Of a DNA stretch of 64,000 bases, positions 10,681 through 22,800 are shown piece by piece. This DNA is from Rostrohypoxylon terebratum (taxonomy: Eukaryota; Ascomycota; Sordariomycetes; Xylariales; Hypoxylaceae). Position 1 is the stretch's first letter, and each line of letters begins with the position of its first letter. The stretch spans positions 496,001-560,000 of the forward strand of contig MU385856.1 of the NCBI GenBank assembly GCA_022497145.1, written 5' to 3'. The translations under genes and the position numbers were made by a program. A model generated the notes under the pieces. The model was not told the DNA's origin, made no database searches, and saw only the letters and a list, made by a program, of their open reading frames with translations.

Positions 10681-11730
10681 TCAAAATCCACCAGGTATCA
10701 TTATCCATTTCCCTCGCACTTTTTCGACACCGAACTTCTCGCCGTACCATTTCTTAGTGCCTTTGGCGGTGACACCAAGATTTACCGCGACAAACAACAC
10801 CGCGCAGATTAGTGTCCTGTTGTACAACTGGTCCTTGGGCGCCGCAACTATCGCTAAAGAAAGATACAATACGCATTCGCATGTATAGTGCGGACAAACC
10901 AGGTACCGAAACAGACCATCCTCCGGTAGCGAATATTTCTTGAGTCGAGACAGATAGTGATGGCATCTGTATTGCATGAACCACGAGACTAGGAACAAGC
11001 AGACACCAACAATCGTTATGAACGACAGTGTCTCGCCTTGAACAGATCTATCAGAAGACTCGATTGAACCTATGCCGACTGTTTAGGACGCTGCGAAAAG
11101 AAAGATTCCATAGTACCTACTAGATCCCTCGATCCAAATAGCAATATTTGTGCAGAAATAAAATGCGGCTCCCAGCAGCCAATGAATAACCCACATCGTG
11201 GAAGACGAAGGTCGGAGCACGGCTAGATGTTCATAAAGGCGTCTAGTGCCTTGCAGGCTCATGAGGAACCACGCAATGATGACTTGGCTCAATGTCATCG
11301 ATGGTTCCTCCCTCAATGCTTGATTTCTGACCATGAATTCCATGATCGACCCATGTTGGAGGAATTGGATCGCCCAGAAGACGGAGCAGGATATGGAAAG
11401 GATATAGAAATGAATGAACCACGAGTGGGGGACTTTGCCAACGGATGTTATCCAACTAATAGTCCCGATGAGAAGTCCATTCGCGGGTCTCTCCTTTTTG
11501 CCAGCTCCCACCAAGTTTCGCGCGCCGTACTGAGTGAGCAAGCCCTGTACCGATTCGGGGGTTGCCGCGATAGCCAACACAGTTGCGGCCGCAAGGACAT
11601 AGAAAAGTTGGCAATACGCTGTTGGGCTGACGTCGGCAGCGTACGCGAACAGATCCGATGCTTGCATTTTGAAGCAAGGGAATTCCCTATATGTTCGATG
11701 ATGAGAGCGCGGTGAGTGAGGTGGAAGCAT
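10681..11730 (-). CDS. dfg10: Polyprenol reductase family, Dfg10/SRD5A3
   Basis: Exons 11730-11121 and 11078-10681 give 335 residues, or 314 from the Met at 11667, which is the more usual length and places the first hydrophobic segment near the N-terminus. Several hydrophobic helices are visible. The C-terminal part carries the family signature: HHYLSRLKKYSLPEDGLFRY, then CPHYTCECVLYL, then NLGVTAKGTKKWYGEKFG, and GKWIMIPG near the end. Proteins of this steroid 5-alpha-reductase-like family sit in the ER membrane and carry out the saturation step (polyprenol or polyprenal) of dolichol synthesis, which feeds N-glycosylation. The intron is only 42 nt (11120-11079, GTAGGT..AAACAG), a multiple of three, and is inferred from an in-frame TAA inside it. 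If that intron were not real, the gene would be interrupted. Confidence 0.85.
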
Positions 11731-13467
11731 GTGAAGTTGTACCTAGGACCTAGGTCCTAGGTACTAGGTAATTTTGCAACCCTTCAATTCGTTAGTGTCG
11801 TCTATCCATTTAATGCGATATCCTGTTTACCTACAGATATGCGTATAAGCAGCACATGCTACAGGTATCCCATCCCCTTTTCATTGAAAACTCTCAATGC
11901 GCCAAACACCCTACACATTGTTACAAAAGTTTATACTAAATCATTTTAATTGAATAGGTAGTCTTCAGCAACATATTGTTATGCTTTCTATCATTCTGTG
12001 TCATTGACTTGATGGTTTATCATAGCCACCTACCAAACGAGCGTAGGGGTTTTCAGGGATCTCAAAAGCCCTTCTAAAGTGAGTACGCCGAAGATTCTTC
12101 GATAGTATTCTAATAAACGAATGTGTAGCTGTGAGGGGCGTAAGTTGGCTGTCTATGTCGTGTTGTCGCGAGTAGTTTTTGAGGCTGAGACTCACCCCAG
12201 GAGAGATATCAGACTACTTGTTTTTCTAGCGTCTCCTCCTAGAATTATCCGCCGCGTCTTTCATCAGTTGGTCATTCTCGCGCTTCTTCTTCGATTCCTC
12301 TCGCATCCTCTTTGAATCTTCTGCGGCCCGCCTCATACGTTCTTCTTCCTCGTCGTTAGGGATATGGATGCTATCACCGCCAGAAGACCTGGCAAGAAAC
12401 AATTATGCCACCTCGCTGTTAGATACACATTTCGCTACATGTCGGTTTTAAATGAGGAATCACTTGCCTTGTCCAGCTCAATGCAGGCTTATATTGGTGC
12501 GGTGATGTTATCAGGTGCTATTCAGAAGGCACCTTGGCTGATATATGAGATTGGTTTGATGGGATTACTCTGAACTTAAGCAGAGTGCTGATATATGATT
12601 ATAAGACGAGTGGAAAGTCAATTCAAATTAGACTAAATGAGTTGGCATCTAATGTGTTGCCAAGTTATGTCACCTTCAGGAACTTAGGAGATGTTCATGT
12701 TCGGTAGGCAGTAGGTGGTCATTATGTGCAAGATCTGGCCATCGTCTTATGACTTCAGCTTCTCTGTTATTTTCCCGCGTTTTAAGTCGAACTCGGGCTG
12801 CAAGATTTGGCGAACTAAGATTTTAAATACGCGCATGGCCAGCAAACATCGGTGTATTGGCAGTTCATACACATATCGAGGTGTAAACCGAGATCATGAG
12901 TCCTCTCTCAACTTCCACCAGTATATGAACGCATACATAGCTTGCACTGCCTAAATCAACAACCTCACCTAGTCTAAGGTTCATTTCTGAGTGCCGCTGA
13001 GGGTATATTGGCAAGATAAACCATATCTAAGCCTCCCGCATCCAACCATCCCAACTAAGGGGCTCTAGCTAACATATAATCCGACAACCACGAGATTCAA
13101 GTTCGCCTCGTTGGTCATGGAAGTTAATACAGATCATGGTTCGATTAGCATTGTAGTGATGTTGGTTACATAGCAAGCGACGCTAAGGTGATGTATAGCG
13201 CCGACTATAATGAACAGGGCATTAGAGCGGGCTGTGTAATCTGGTTGGGACAGCTAAACAGTATTGACGAGGTGAGACATTATTCCGCCCGATCACTGTG
13301 ATAATTTGCACTTGCACTAAGATCTCGTGCGAAATCTACTCAAATTCACATGCGAAATTCATCTCGACTTGTGAATTCTCCCAAATACTACTATTGCAGT
13401 TGACCAGAATTTTGTTAACGCCGCAATACCTCAACCCCGCTCTCAGGACAAGTGCACGATCCACACA
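11731..13467. other. Intergenic with one doubtful coding fragment
   Basis: The stretch begins with an 11740-11770 cluster of CCTAGG/TAGGTCCTA palindromes beside the reductase start and contains the charged fragment listed separately. From 12600 to 13440 I see no gene. The last few hundred bases should hold the promoter of the phosphotransferase gene. Confidence 0.5.
12226..12387 (-). pseudogene. Unassigned charged coding fragment
   Basis: On the minus strand a frame runs from a possible acceptor (TTGCCAG, just above 12387) to TAG at 12226. It encodes about 53 residues, strongly alternating acidic and basic: SSGGDSIHIPNDEEEERM, then RRAAEDSKRMREESKKKREN, then a basic RRRR end. This looks like the last exon of a small coiled-coil protein, but I find no convincing upstream exon with a start codon. 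A second peptide-like stretch at about 12075-12005 (ending ENPYARLVGGYDKPSSQ) may belong to the same locus. It may be a real small gene whose 5' exons I missed, a decayed gene, or chance. Function unknown. Confidence 0.3.
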
Positions 13468-15009
13468 ATGCCTCCGAAACCCAGGGACTCCTGCATGGAA
13501 AAAGACGACATCGTCTGGCGAAAACTCGATGAAGCCACCGAAGAGTGGGATAAGTCCATCCGAAAAGCTGACATATATCGCGCTGTCGTCAATTTCATCC
13601 TGAAATATAAGGATGGCCCAGGGGAGCAGATGCATAGAGTAATCAAGGGTGGATATAACGTCATCTATCGCCTCGAATATAAAGATGGCTCATCTGTTAT
13701 AATGAGAGTTCCAATTAAAGGTTTTGAGTGAACTGTTCTCTGCTGGATTTACAGTTCGCTGATTGAATTAGGTCTCGTTCCGTTTTCCGACGAAAAAGTT
13801 CGGTATGAGGTGGCCACAATGCGATATGTCGCTGCCAATACCACTATTCCCATACCACATGTCTATCATTACGGAACGGCAGCTGAGAATCCGACCAGCC
13901 TAGGTCCGTTTATAATAATGGATTACATAGACCATCATCAAAACATGTCCAGGGAGCTTCTTGACTCAACTCTCCCGATCGATAAACACCCTGTCTTAGA
14001 CCCAAACATCAACGAGGAGAAACTAGAAATTCTATACGCCCAGATGGCCAATATCTTACTTCAGCTATCCATGTTGAAGTTTCCCCGAATAGGTTCGCTA
14101 GTTGAAGGAGGCGAGAAGTCCATCTCAGTCAAGGGGCGTCCCTTGACCGCGAATATGACTGATATAATCATACACACTAACGCACCAACAAGCGTCCTTC
14201 CGGAACCATCTCGGACATTCGACACCGAGGACGAGTGGTGCAGCGCTCTCGCTGATATGCATATGGCGCAGCTCTCATTCCAACACAACGATGCCGTTGA
14301 AGACGAAGATGATGCCCGTGATAAATATGTTGCCCGTCAATTATTTCGGAACCTTGCAAAGGAAAAACGTATTGTGCCAAAAGGGTCAGATCTAAATGAC
14401 AGGTTCAGGCTTTTCTCCGAGGATTTCAGGCCGGTCAACGTGCTCCTGGACAAAGACCTCAAGATCGTTAGTGTCATAGACTGGGAATTCGCTTATGCCG
14501 CCCCTGCACAGTTCAGCTATGATCCACCTTGGTGGCTTCTCCTGGAAGAGCCGGAATGTTGGCCCGGTGGGTATCAGGCTTGGATGGAAGCCTACGAGCC
14601 TCGGCTTCGTACCTTTCTACGTGTTCTTGAAGCTGAAGAAAAGAAAATGGCCGATGCGGATATAGCTGGGAAGATGGACAATTTAACCCTGGCTGATGAT
14701 GATAAAAGCTCAAAAATACCCCTCTCTCAGCGCATGCGGGAGAGTTGGGAGAAACGAACGTGGATGGTCAGTTATGCGGCACGGAAGAGCTGGGCCTTTG
14801 ATTTCGTCTGGTGGAAATTCCTGGATGAGAAGTACTTCGGGCCTAATGAGGATCAGGACTATAAGGCTAGGCTTGAGCTCCTTTCTCAGCCACAGAGGGA
14901 TGCAATAGATTCATTCGTGGCACGTAAAATGGAAGAACTCGAGGATGGCGAGAAAGTTAATTTTGGAGACGAAGATTCACCAGACTCACTATATGACATA
15001 CTGGTTTGA
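13468..15009 (+). CDS. Phosphotransferase of the APH/choline-kinase fold
   Basis: Exons 13468-13720 and 13772-15009 encode 496 residues. The intron is 51 nt with a weak donor (GTTTTG) and acceptor GAATTAG; joining gives the conserved IMRVPIKGLVPFSDEKVRYE region. Residues about 60-90 form the nucleotide-binding beta sheet, and RYEVATMRYVAANTTIPIP is typical of the fungal expansion of this fold. The catalytic-loop equivalent is near residue 300 (SEDFRPVNVLLD, with Asp and Asn in the expected spacing) and the metal-binding Asp is in VIDWEF near 320. These fungal proteins are usually annotated as aminoglycoside-phosphotransferase-like, but substrates are mostly unknown and antibiotic resistance should not be inferred. 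The gene stands alone, with 1.7-2.1 kb of gene-free sequence on either side. Confidence 0.85.
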
Positions 15010-17134
15010 TAGCCATCACACATGGTGTCATTCTATGGCGGGATAACCCGGGGCATAATCATGCTTCTTATTTCCCAATGCTATTAGCGATGAACCGCTA
15101 TGATAATGCGGCCTGATATACATACAACCCCCTCATCTTGTTCCGTACTTTATTTACCTCAAAACTACCTCAAAACAGTAGTTTAGAAAATTGAATGATA
15201 TTCATGAGGCTTCGCGGTCCGTAGCGCATAGGGGAACTGGCTAGAATATAATCTCAATCAAGGGGCTGTATCTACAGTGGTTATTAGTGATCATTACAAT
15301 AGTTATCTAATTCAAGTGTCCTCATGAACTGATATCATTAGAACTAGATGAGCTCTATAGTAGACGTTGTTGGGCTGCGGCATATTCCTTGTGAAGTACT
15401 GAGTGTACAAGTTCAAGTACTACCCATACATCATCATGATACGCAGAGCACCGCAAATACTTATCAGGAATTCGAATATAGGTACATATACGTACCTGTG
15501 TAGTGCAGAGATAGTCCAGAATGAGAACTGACCATGACTCTACATTCAACAAAAGCAAGTTCGCTATATTTGAATTCTCAGGTTAATAGTAATGCATGAT
15601 ATTATCCCCCCCCTCTACCGCGTTTTGAATTAAGAGGCTGACATGACAATCCTTGGTGTATTATGATGCTTATGGGACAATGGCTTTTATCACTGAAAAT
15701 AAGCAAAGTTGGACATACTAACACCGGTTTTATATTTAGGATTGTGGTTGAGTACCTACCTACCTAGGTACACATAATAGAATACATCCAGGTTACTAGA
15801 TATATAATAAGACTCATTTTTTTCTACCCGCTCTTATATTTGTCTATACGGTAGCTTATATCTAAGATCTTGAATACTGAACGCCATGCTAATCAAATTC
15901 TCACTTCATACCTACCTCTATAGCGGGATCTCAAGTTGAGAAAAATATTTCCTAAATAGAATAGATGAGAGTTCTCCACCGTGGCTTTCGTCGACCAACG
16001 TAATTAACGCTAGTAAACGCCATCTTGTGAGACAGCAGATATTAACCTCCTTACATGATAGGCTAGGACTTCGGGGGATACATATTGCCTCCCTTGCTTG
16101 ATTGTGTATCTGCAGGTACTTGTCATCAACTCCCGACATCTCATCTTTACCTGATTCCATGACTCGTACTGCAGATGCCACAAGATTGTAATAATCCCTT
16201 CATATACATTGTTTGTCCGCCAAGATCAGAGATCGGATTTTGCATACAAGTTCTTATTAAATGCCCATTTACGCTCTATGATTGGCAGAAAGATCGAAGT
16301 CTTATACTTACATCTACGGGACCGATTGGTGACAGTAAGTTTTACTGGATTGTGTTAGGGATTCGACTTGTCACAGTCCGATACAATCTGTGCTACTTTG
16401 TGACGCCTCAATAAGGATCAGATGACCGAGATATATATTAACACCGCTCATGTGCTTGACGGGATCTTCTTGGCTGTGGCTTGTGGCTTTCCAGGTTACA
16501 TATGTACGGCTGACATCGGGCCAACGCTTGACTGGTACCGATCGTCAGTGTACCTCCTGCTGGAAACGGATTGCTTTTGCAGGAATCCTTGACCATGAGT
16601 AGTAAGGTACTTATAAATCGACCAGAGAACCATGTCCATGGGAGAATTCCAACACCCAAGAGACAGTCGGCTTAATACCCGTAAGGTGTGAATGTAGATG
16701 GAAACCCCTTTATTTCTTGACGTAGGTTGAGATTCAGATAACTCTCAGCTATAATCTGAATATCGGTCAAGACGTAAGCTATAGGATTGTCTCAGTACGC
16801 GAGCGTTCGAGCTATGTATAAGAACCAAACTGAGACACGGACACGGGATAGACGTTGGGTCATTCTGATATTTTGATATTTATATATCCTTATATACCAT
16901 TGATAGAACTATGGAGGTATGGAGGGTTTGCACATATAAGGGTCTCGGAGAAAGTGCGGCAAATAGTGGGGGATTGACATCACCGGCAAAAAATGTCGAC
17001 TCTTAACAATTTTGCCCCGCTAAATCTTTACGCTTTGAAATTCACCAGAATCAACTTCGCATTGAGAGAAATCGAGGAGATATCTCACTTCCATTTCGTG
17101 ACTCACTAGGTAGCACCCTTGTCAGACCGCCAAG
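15010..17134. other. Intergenic, no gene recognised
   Basis: About 2.1 kb, fairly AT-rich with many stop codons on both strands. It contains a TACCTACCTACCTAGGTAC palindromic cluster at about 15754-15772. The last few hundred bases should be the promoter and leader of the DRG GTPase gene. Nothing else is recognised. Confidence 0.6.
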
Positions 17135-18732
17135 ATGTCGACGACGGTGGATAAGGTAAGTTATCTAGTACCTGACTAGCACGTTGTAAGCGAGTGGCCC
17201 GCTAACCTGGTCGTAGATAAAGGAGATCGAGGCCGAAGTAAGTGGGTTTGGGATCTTGATTGGTATACAAGATGTACTAAACGCCGTGCTTAATACTAGA
17301 TGGCTCGGACCCAAAAGAACAAGGCGACCTCGTTTCATTTGGGTCAACTAAAGGCAAAGTTGGCGAAGCTGAAGCGAGAGCTCTTGACCCCTTCGTCCAG
17401 TGGCGGAGGTGGTGGAGGCGCTGGATTCGACGTTGCCAGAACTGGTGTCGCCAGTATTGGTTTTATCGGCTTCCCTTCCGTCGGGAAGAGCACTCTGATG
17501 AGTAGATTGACTGGACAACACTCGGAAGCGGCGGCGTACGAGTTCACTACTTTGACATCTGTTCCTGGACAAGTCATGTATAATGGTATGGCAATCAAAC
17601 TCTTCTCCCCTATCTCCACTCTCTCAGGGCCTCTCGGGTAGTTTCTTTTCATTGCTATTGTGGATGAGTTATCTGACGCCGCGTCATATAGGAGCTCCTT
17701 TACAAATGATTGACCTTCCGGGTATCATCGAGGGAGCCAAGGATGGAAGAGGTCGTGGTCGTCAGGTGATTGCTGTCGCTAAAACTTGCCACCTGATCTT
17801 CATCGTATTGGATGTAAACAAACCATTGACCGACAAGCGGGTTATTGAAACCGAATTGGAAGGATTCGGCATTCGTATCAATAAGGAACCTCCGAATATT
17901 ACCTTCAAGAAGAAGGACAAGGGTGGACTCAATATTACAAGTACCGTACCACTAACCCACATCGACCATGACGAAATCAGAGCCGTCATGGCTGAGTACC
18001 GTATCAACTCAGCAGATATTGCGATTCGCTGTGATGCCACGATTGATGATCTGATCGACATCCTGGAGGCCAAGAGTCGCAGCTATATTCCAGTCATTTA
18101 CGTCCTCAACAAGATCGACGCAATCAGCATTGAGGAGCTCGACCTGTTGTATCGCATTCCTAACGCGGTTCCCATCAGCTCTGAGCATGGATGGAACATC
18201 GATGAACTAATGGAGGCTATGTAAGTCTCGACCCTAAAACCTCAACCCCCTTATTGCCCTGACGAACCCTTACGAAAGTGTGTCAGCACACATGGCTAAT
18301 CTCCTTTTTCCTGCAGGTGGGACAAGCTAAAATTGGTCCGGGTTTACACGAAGCCAAAAGGGAAGATGCCGGACTATTCAGCGCCTGTCGTGCTCCGTTC
18401 CACCAGGTGCACCGTCGAGGACTTTGTAAGTACCTACCTATTTATCTACCTACTATTGTTATTGCGTACCTCGCTTCTGTAACTTTTGACCGGTGCAAAC
18501 CCGCTGACCAATGAACCTCAAGTGTAACGCAATCCACCGGAGCATTGTCGAACAGTTCAAAACCGCGATCGTCTACGGAAAGTCTGTAAAGCACCAGCCC
18601 CAGCGCGTGGGGCTTGCTCACGAACTGGCCGACGAGGACATTGGTATGATTGCTTGCCAATTTGTCACCATCTCCGCAATTAATCGGATACTAACCTCAC
18701 CCGTGTCTTTAGTTACTGTTGTCAAGAGATGA
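17135..18732 (+). CDS. rbg1: DRG1/Rbg1-type ribosome-associated GTPase
   Basis: Seven exons (17135-17155, 17217-17237, 17300-17585, 17692-18220, 18317-18425, 18523-18643, 18713-18732) encode 368 residues, the normal DRG length. The N-terminal helix (TSFHLGQLKAKLAKLKREL) precedes the G domain. G1 is GFPSVGKST at about 71-79, switch II is DLPG followed by the DRG-specific EGAKDGRGRGRQ, and G4 is NKID. The C-terminal TGS-type segment contains VRVYTKPKGKMPDYS, and the ending VTVVKR is typical. DRG proteins bind translating ribosomes with a DFRP partner (Tma46 in yeast) and act in the cytoplasm; that partner is not in this window. The first two exons are 21 nt each, seven codons each, both phase 0. 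The intron before exon 6 ends in CTCAAG rather than CAG or TAG. Confidence 0.95.
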
Positions 18733-19768
18733 GTGGCCAGGCCCCCCCAAAAGCCAAAAAGCCAAAAAGCCAAAAGGGGGTCAAAACCCCCCAACGTGGC
18801 TTCGGCCTACATATCATACCGCTCCGGGCGTCGAGCCCTAATGGAGATTGGCTGTTTTTCGCGTGCGCATTTCCGCGCCCGAGATTTCTATATAACACGA
18901 TGGATGGACAATGATACCCAAGAGACATCGTAATCTTACGACGCTAATGGGCAGCTTCAGGAACAGGGGCAGAAGGGGGGGAGGGAGCAGATGTGGCATA
19001 CGGTGGCATACGGATGTCTGCAGATTTGCGGATCAAGGGACAGGCCGTAGCCGATGCGGCGCACCAGTAACGGAAAGTAATTGTTTGCTTTTTTTCTGGA
19101 AGGGCACCGATCATGCAAAGAATGGGACCGTGGCGGGCGAGTTTGCATGCGACGATCTGAAAAGAAAAAAAATACGCAGGCATACGCAGGTCCAGGCCGG
19201 TGAGGTGGCAGTTGGGTTTCTAATCTCCAATCTCCAATCTTGAGATTGCCATACATATACCTAGTAGTGTTCCCTTTTTGCGGGGGAAAAATCCCACGAT
19301 GCATAGGTCGATAGGTACTGGTAAAATTGTAGACAGTAAGCCGCAGCCGCATGTTGAAATGATAAATGCCTGAGCGCACTCCGCATTATACTCCAGAGAC
19401 CCAGGGCTGCGAATCGTCACGACCTGCATAACCGAAGGCCTCAACTGATGCGACCATGTTTCCGACGGGGCGGGGGATGCATGAGCGGTGCCTTACTTAT
19501 CATTTCTTCAGAGACCGTTAAGGCACGTCCGCACGTTTAACACGCCTTAAGACAGGTCTATGGCGTCCTGGCGATATGGATAGCCCCCCTTTTCTTGCAG
19601 AACTTCAACAGCAGAACTGCTGAACAGGAGGTACAATATGGATGGATATCTGGGATTCTTGGGTATTGGGTGTGGTGTACAGCAGAAATCTGTAGCTGTC
19701 TTGTTTCTTACCTACATACACCCATACACACATACATCCATAGGTACATACCTATACCTATACCTATA

Positions 19769-19825
19769 CAGCACAGCACAGCACATAGCACAGCACAGCA
19801 CAGCACAGCACAGCACAACACAACA
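19769..19825. repeat. CAGCA pentanucleotide microsatellite
   Basis: About ten units of ACAGC/CAGCA with one TAG interruption, directly after a short CCTATA array at 19749-19769. Confidence 0.9.
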
Positions 19826-22800
19826 CTACAGTACACCACACCTACATTACGCCACAATAATACTAATAAGTCCAACAATTTATTGCCGGTCGCTGTCTTG
19901 GCCTTGCAGTTTTCATCGTTGCACCTTTAAACGACCGGAATATTTTTGGACCAGTCAGCGGGCGAGGATAGAGATTATCCACTCCCTAAAGTGGCCGAAC
20001 GGCAAATTGGTACCTGCTTCCAACCTTTCACAACGCTCCTCTAGCCGCCCACGGTACATCTGACAGCCCCTTCGTGGAGAAAAGTTCTCGATCGTCTGGA
20101 ATTTTTGGGGGTCATTACGGGGCTTCTAGTCAATACTTGGAATACCTCGTAACCCAACTTCGATACTAGCATCCAACAAGATGTCGTTAATCTCAGATTA
20201 TCGATTTTCTGCCTACACTACCTTTGGTTCATTATTCATCTACCTCATGGCCTGGCCATGCGAGAGCCAAGGTCCCAAGACCCAAAGAACGCTCCCAAGC
20301 TTCCAAGACCATGCGAGACAAACCTTGCTCGCCCACCACACGCATACACGCACTACACACCCATTCATCCACACTCATCCACTACCTACCTGTCTATCTA
20401 CCTACCTACCTACTCATATGTACCTACACAGGCATCTTTACCTACGCATTTCCCGAATCGTTGTAGCTGACTGATGACAAATAACGCCATTACTTCCCAT
20501 GCTGTCACCATGTCTCGAAAACATTTCCGCAGGCAATTCAAAGCGATTGGGGGGAAATAATGTCACCGCACACATAGGTACGCTCGCACCGGCGGTTGCT
20601 ACGGTAGCTTTTGCCAGGCTTTTCTGGGAAATGCCGGGTTTCGTTCCAGCAGCCTCATTTTTTGAGCTGTGCTAGCCTCGGGACATCCTATGGCTAATTC
20701 CCTGAAACCAGAAACCCAAGCGTTGGTCTGCAAGGCAACCATCATAGGGCGGTCTAGCCCATGTTGGAATTTTGTGTGCATGTGTTGAGTAGGAGATAGG
20801 TAGGTATGTAAGTGTATGAGAGAGAGAAAAAAAAGGTCTTTGTCCACGTCCGCATACACGTCCACGCCCGTGGCTTATCCTGGGAAGCGTTCTTCTCCGA
20901 ACGAAACCTCGGATTTTCCACCCTGACGCGATGAGGGTGTAGGTACCTATGCCCAGGTATAGACTCAAATGATATCGCGCGTCAACTGCGGGTTTTCGAT
21001 ATATTCCTTTTTTTCCCTTTCCTCCCAATATTTTGATCGTATTTGGTAGTCTCCTCTCTTTTTCGTCAATGCTCCCTTCCCAATTAGAAGTAGAAGGACG
21101 ATGAGTGATTGCGACGGGATGACGGAAACCCGAATTTCGCAATAGTTTATGCTTTATTATCATTATTAGAAATTGCCATCCTCATTCTCGGGTCAAGCTG
21201 CTTTTGCGCCGTTACGCGATGCACTAACGCCGAGGTTTGCTTATGGAAACTTGTGTGCCGTCTTCAAGAAAAAAAAAGGATGATGAGCAGCAGCGTAGAT
21301 TGTATGGGTACTTAGCCAACGGCTGCTGCTTTTAGGGACGAAGATGTATCGCGGAATAACGTTACTTCGATCGCCAAATAGTGCGCAGCAGGGTATCTGA
21401 GTAGGTAGGTATGTAATAGGTATTGTATCTAAACTCCACAGCCGCATTGTCGGCAACGTACCGCCGGGGTCGGCTACGGCTCATGGCTTATTTTGGCAGC
21501 ATTTTGGGCGAATTCGCGATCTCGAAGGATTTTACCTACCTAGTATAGGTAGGTATATAGGTATATCTATGAAATCATATATGGGAGGAGTAGCCGACTC
21601 TCTCCCACTGCAATGACCCATGAGGCATGAGCTATACTATGTAGAGGGAGGGGGAGGGCGAGGGGGGGTGTTGAGCCTTGCATGAAAGCGATGAAGCCGG
21701 AAGAAACAAGTTACAACATTAAGAGCTGCACAGACGCCTCGAAGGTCTTCGCAGCTTTGTACTGTAACACAAATCTCGGCCTTGTGGCAACAACTGGTGC
21801 TTTTCGTAAAGACGCTAAGCTCGAACGAGGCCCTTGCTTTCTAGGATTCAAGCCTCTTTTTGAAGAGTTAGGCATGGATAGTCCAGGATATAGATAGAGC
21901 TGACCAACTGGATGATAGCCCGGCGGACGGAAAAGAGTATTGTACTCGCTTGGACCTCCTGACCATTTATGCCCAATCGCCCAACGGACCTCGGTGAAGG
22001 CCTCGCGTCTGACCCGGAAATTATGTCCAATGGTAATTCCAGGCTGCGCTTCGCAACTCGCTGTTGGTTGCTCTACCTCCACGGATCCGAATTGCTGGAA
22101 TATTCAGACCTATCTACGCCCTCTGTCTAAGAACTTGTTGGTGGTTTGAGAGCAATAGCTGCTCGCGGTCGAGCCGCTGAAGAACAATAATACCTATCTC
22201 ATATTTCCACGCCGAAAGGAATGTGGAAATGAGGTGTAATTCGAGAAGATGCGATGTCTTACCAACATCAATGTGTGAGTGAGAGATAAAATGTAGGTAG
22301 ATTGGTAGATATGTATGTATGTTAAATTTTTCACCGGTTGATAATGGAAGTGTTGAGATAGGTACGCTTAAGGCACCTTGGAGGCGATGTAGGCGATGCT
22401 GATCCTAGATATCTTCCCGACGGCTTGGGGGGGGGGGTCTAGATGCTACACAAAGCTTGCTTGTCGCGACGGCTTGATAGAACAACCCTCACCCGTTAGG
22501 TGAGTGAGTACTACTCGAGCGCAATTTTAAGACGAGATCTGCTTCTGAATGAACTGGCGTTCCGTTGCATTGCTGGCAATTCGTCACGAGGTCGTAAGAG
22601 GCTCATGAGAAGCTTGCCAGAAACGCTGCGTTGTCTCATGCTCAGACCGCGCATGTAGTTCATGTAGTAGTAACAGAAGTAGTAAAAGCGCTTTTATACC
22701 TTGGATCTAGTAGTAGTAGTATGTATACTTTGTGATATAGCCCTAGTTGGCCTTAGGTAGCTTTAGGTAGCCTTAGGCACGTTAGGCACCTCGTGGGAGA

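Noticed and set aside
13468..15009. Antibiotic-resistance gene (aminoglycoside phosphotransferase)
   Set aside because: Only the fold is shared; the protein has fungal introns and belongs to a large fungal family of unknown substrates, so resistance is not supported.
19595..20063. Open frames over the CAGCA and CCTATA microsatellites
   Set aside because: Repeat-derived His/Ser/Thr/Gln runs in two frames at once, the mark of a microsatellite rather than a gene.
21711..22082. 123-codon minus-strand frame in the gene desert
   Set aside because: Starts with ATG and is not low complexity, but has no recognised motif, a second frame overlaps it on the other strand, and no splice partners are visible. 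It could be revisited with RNA data.
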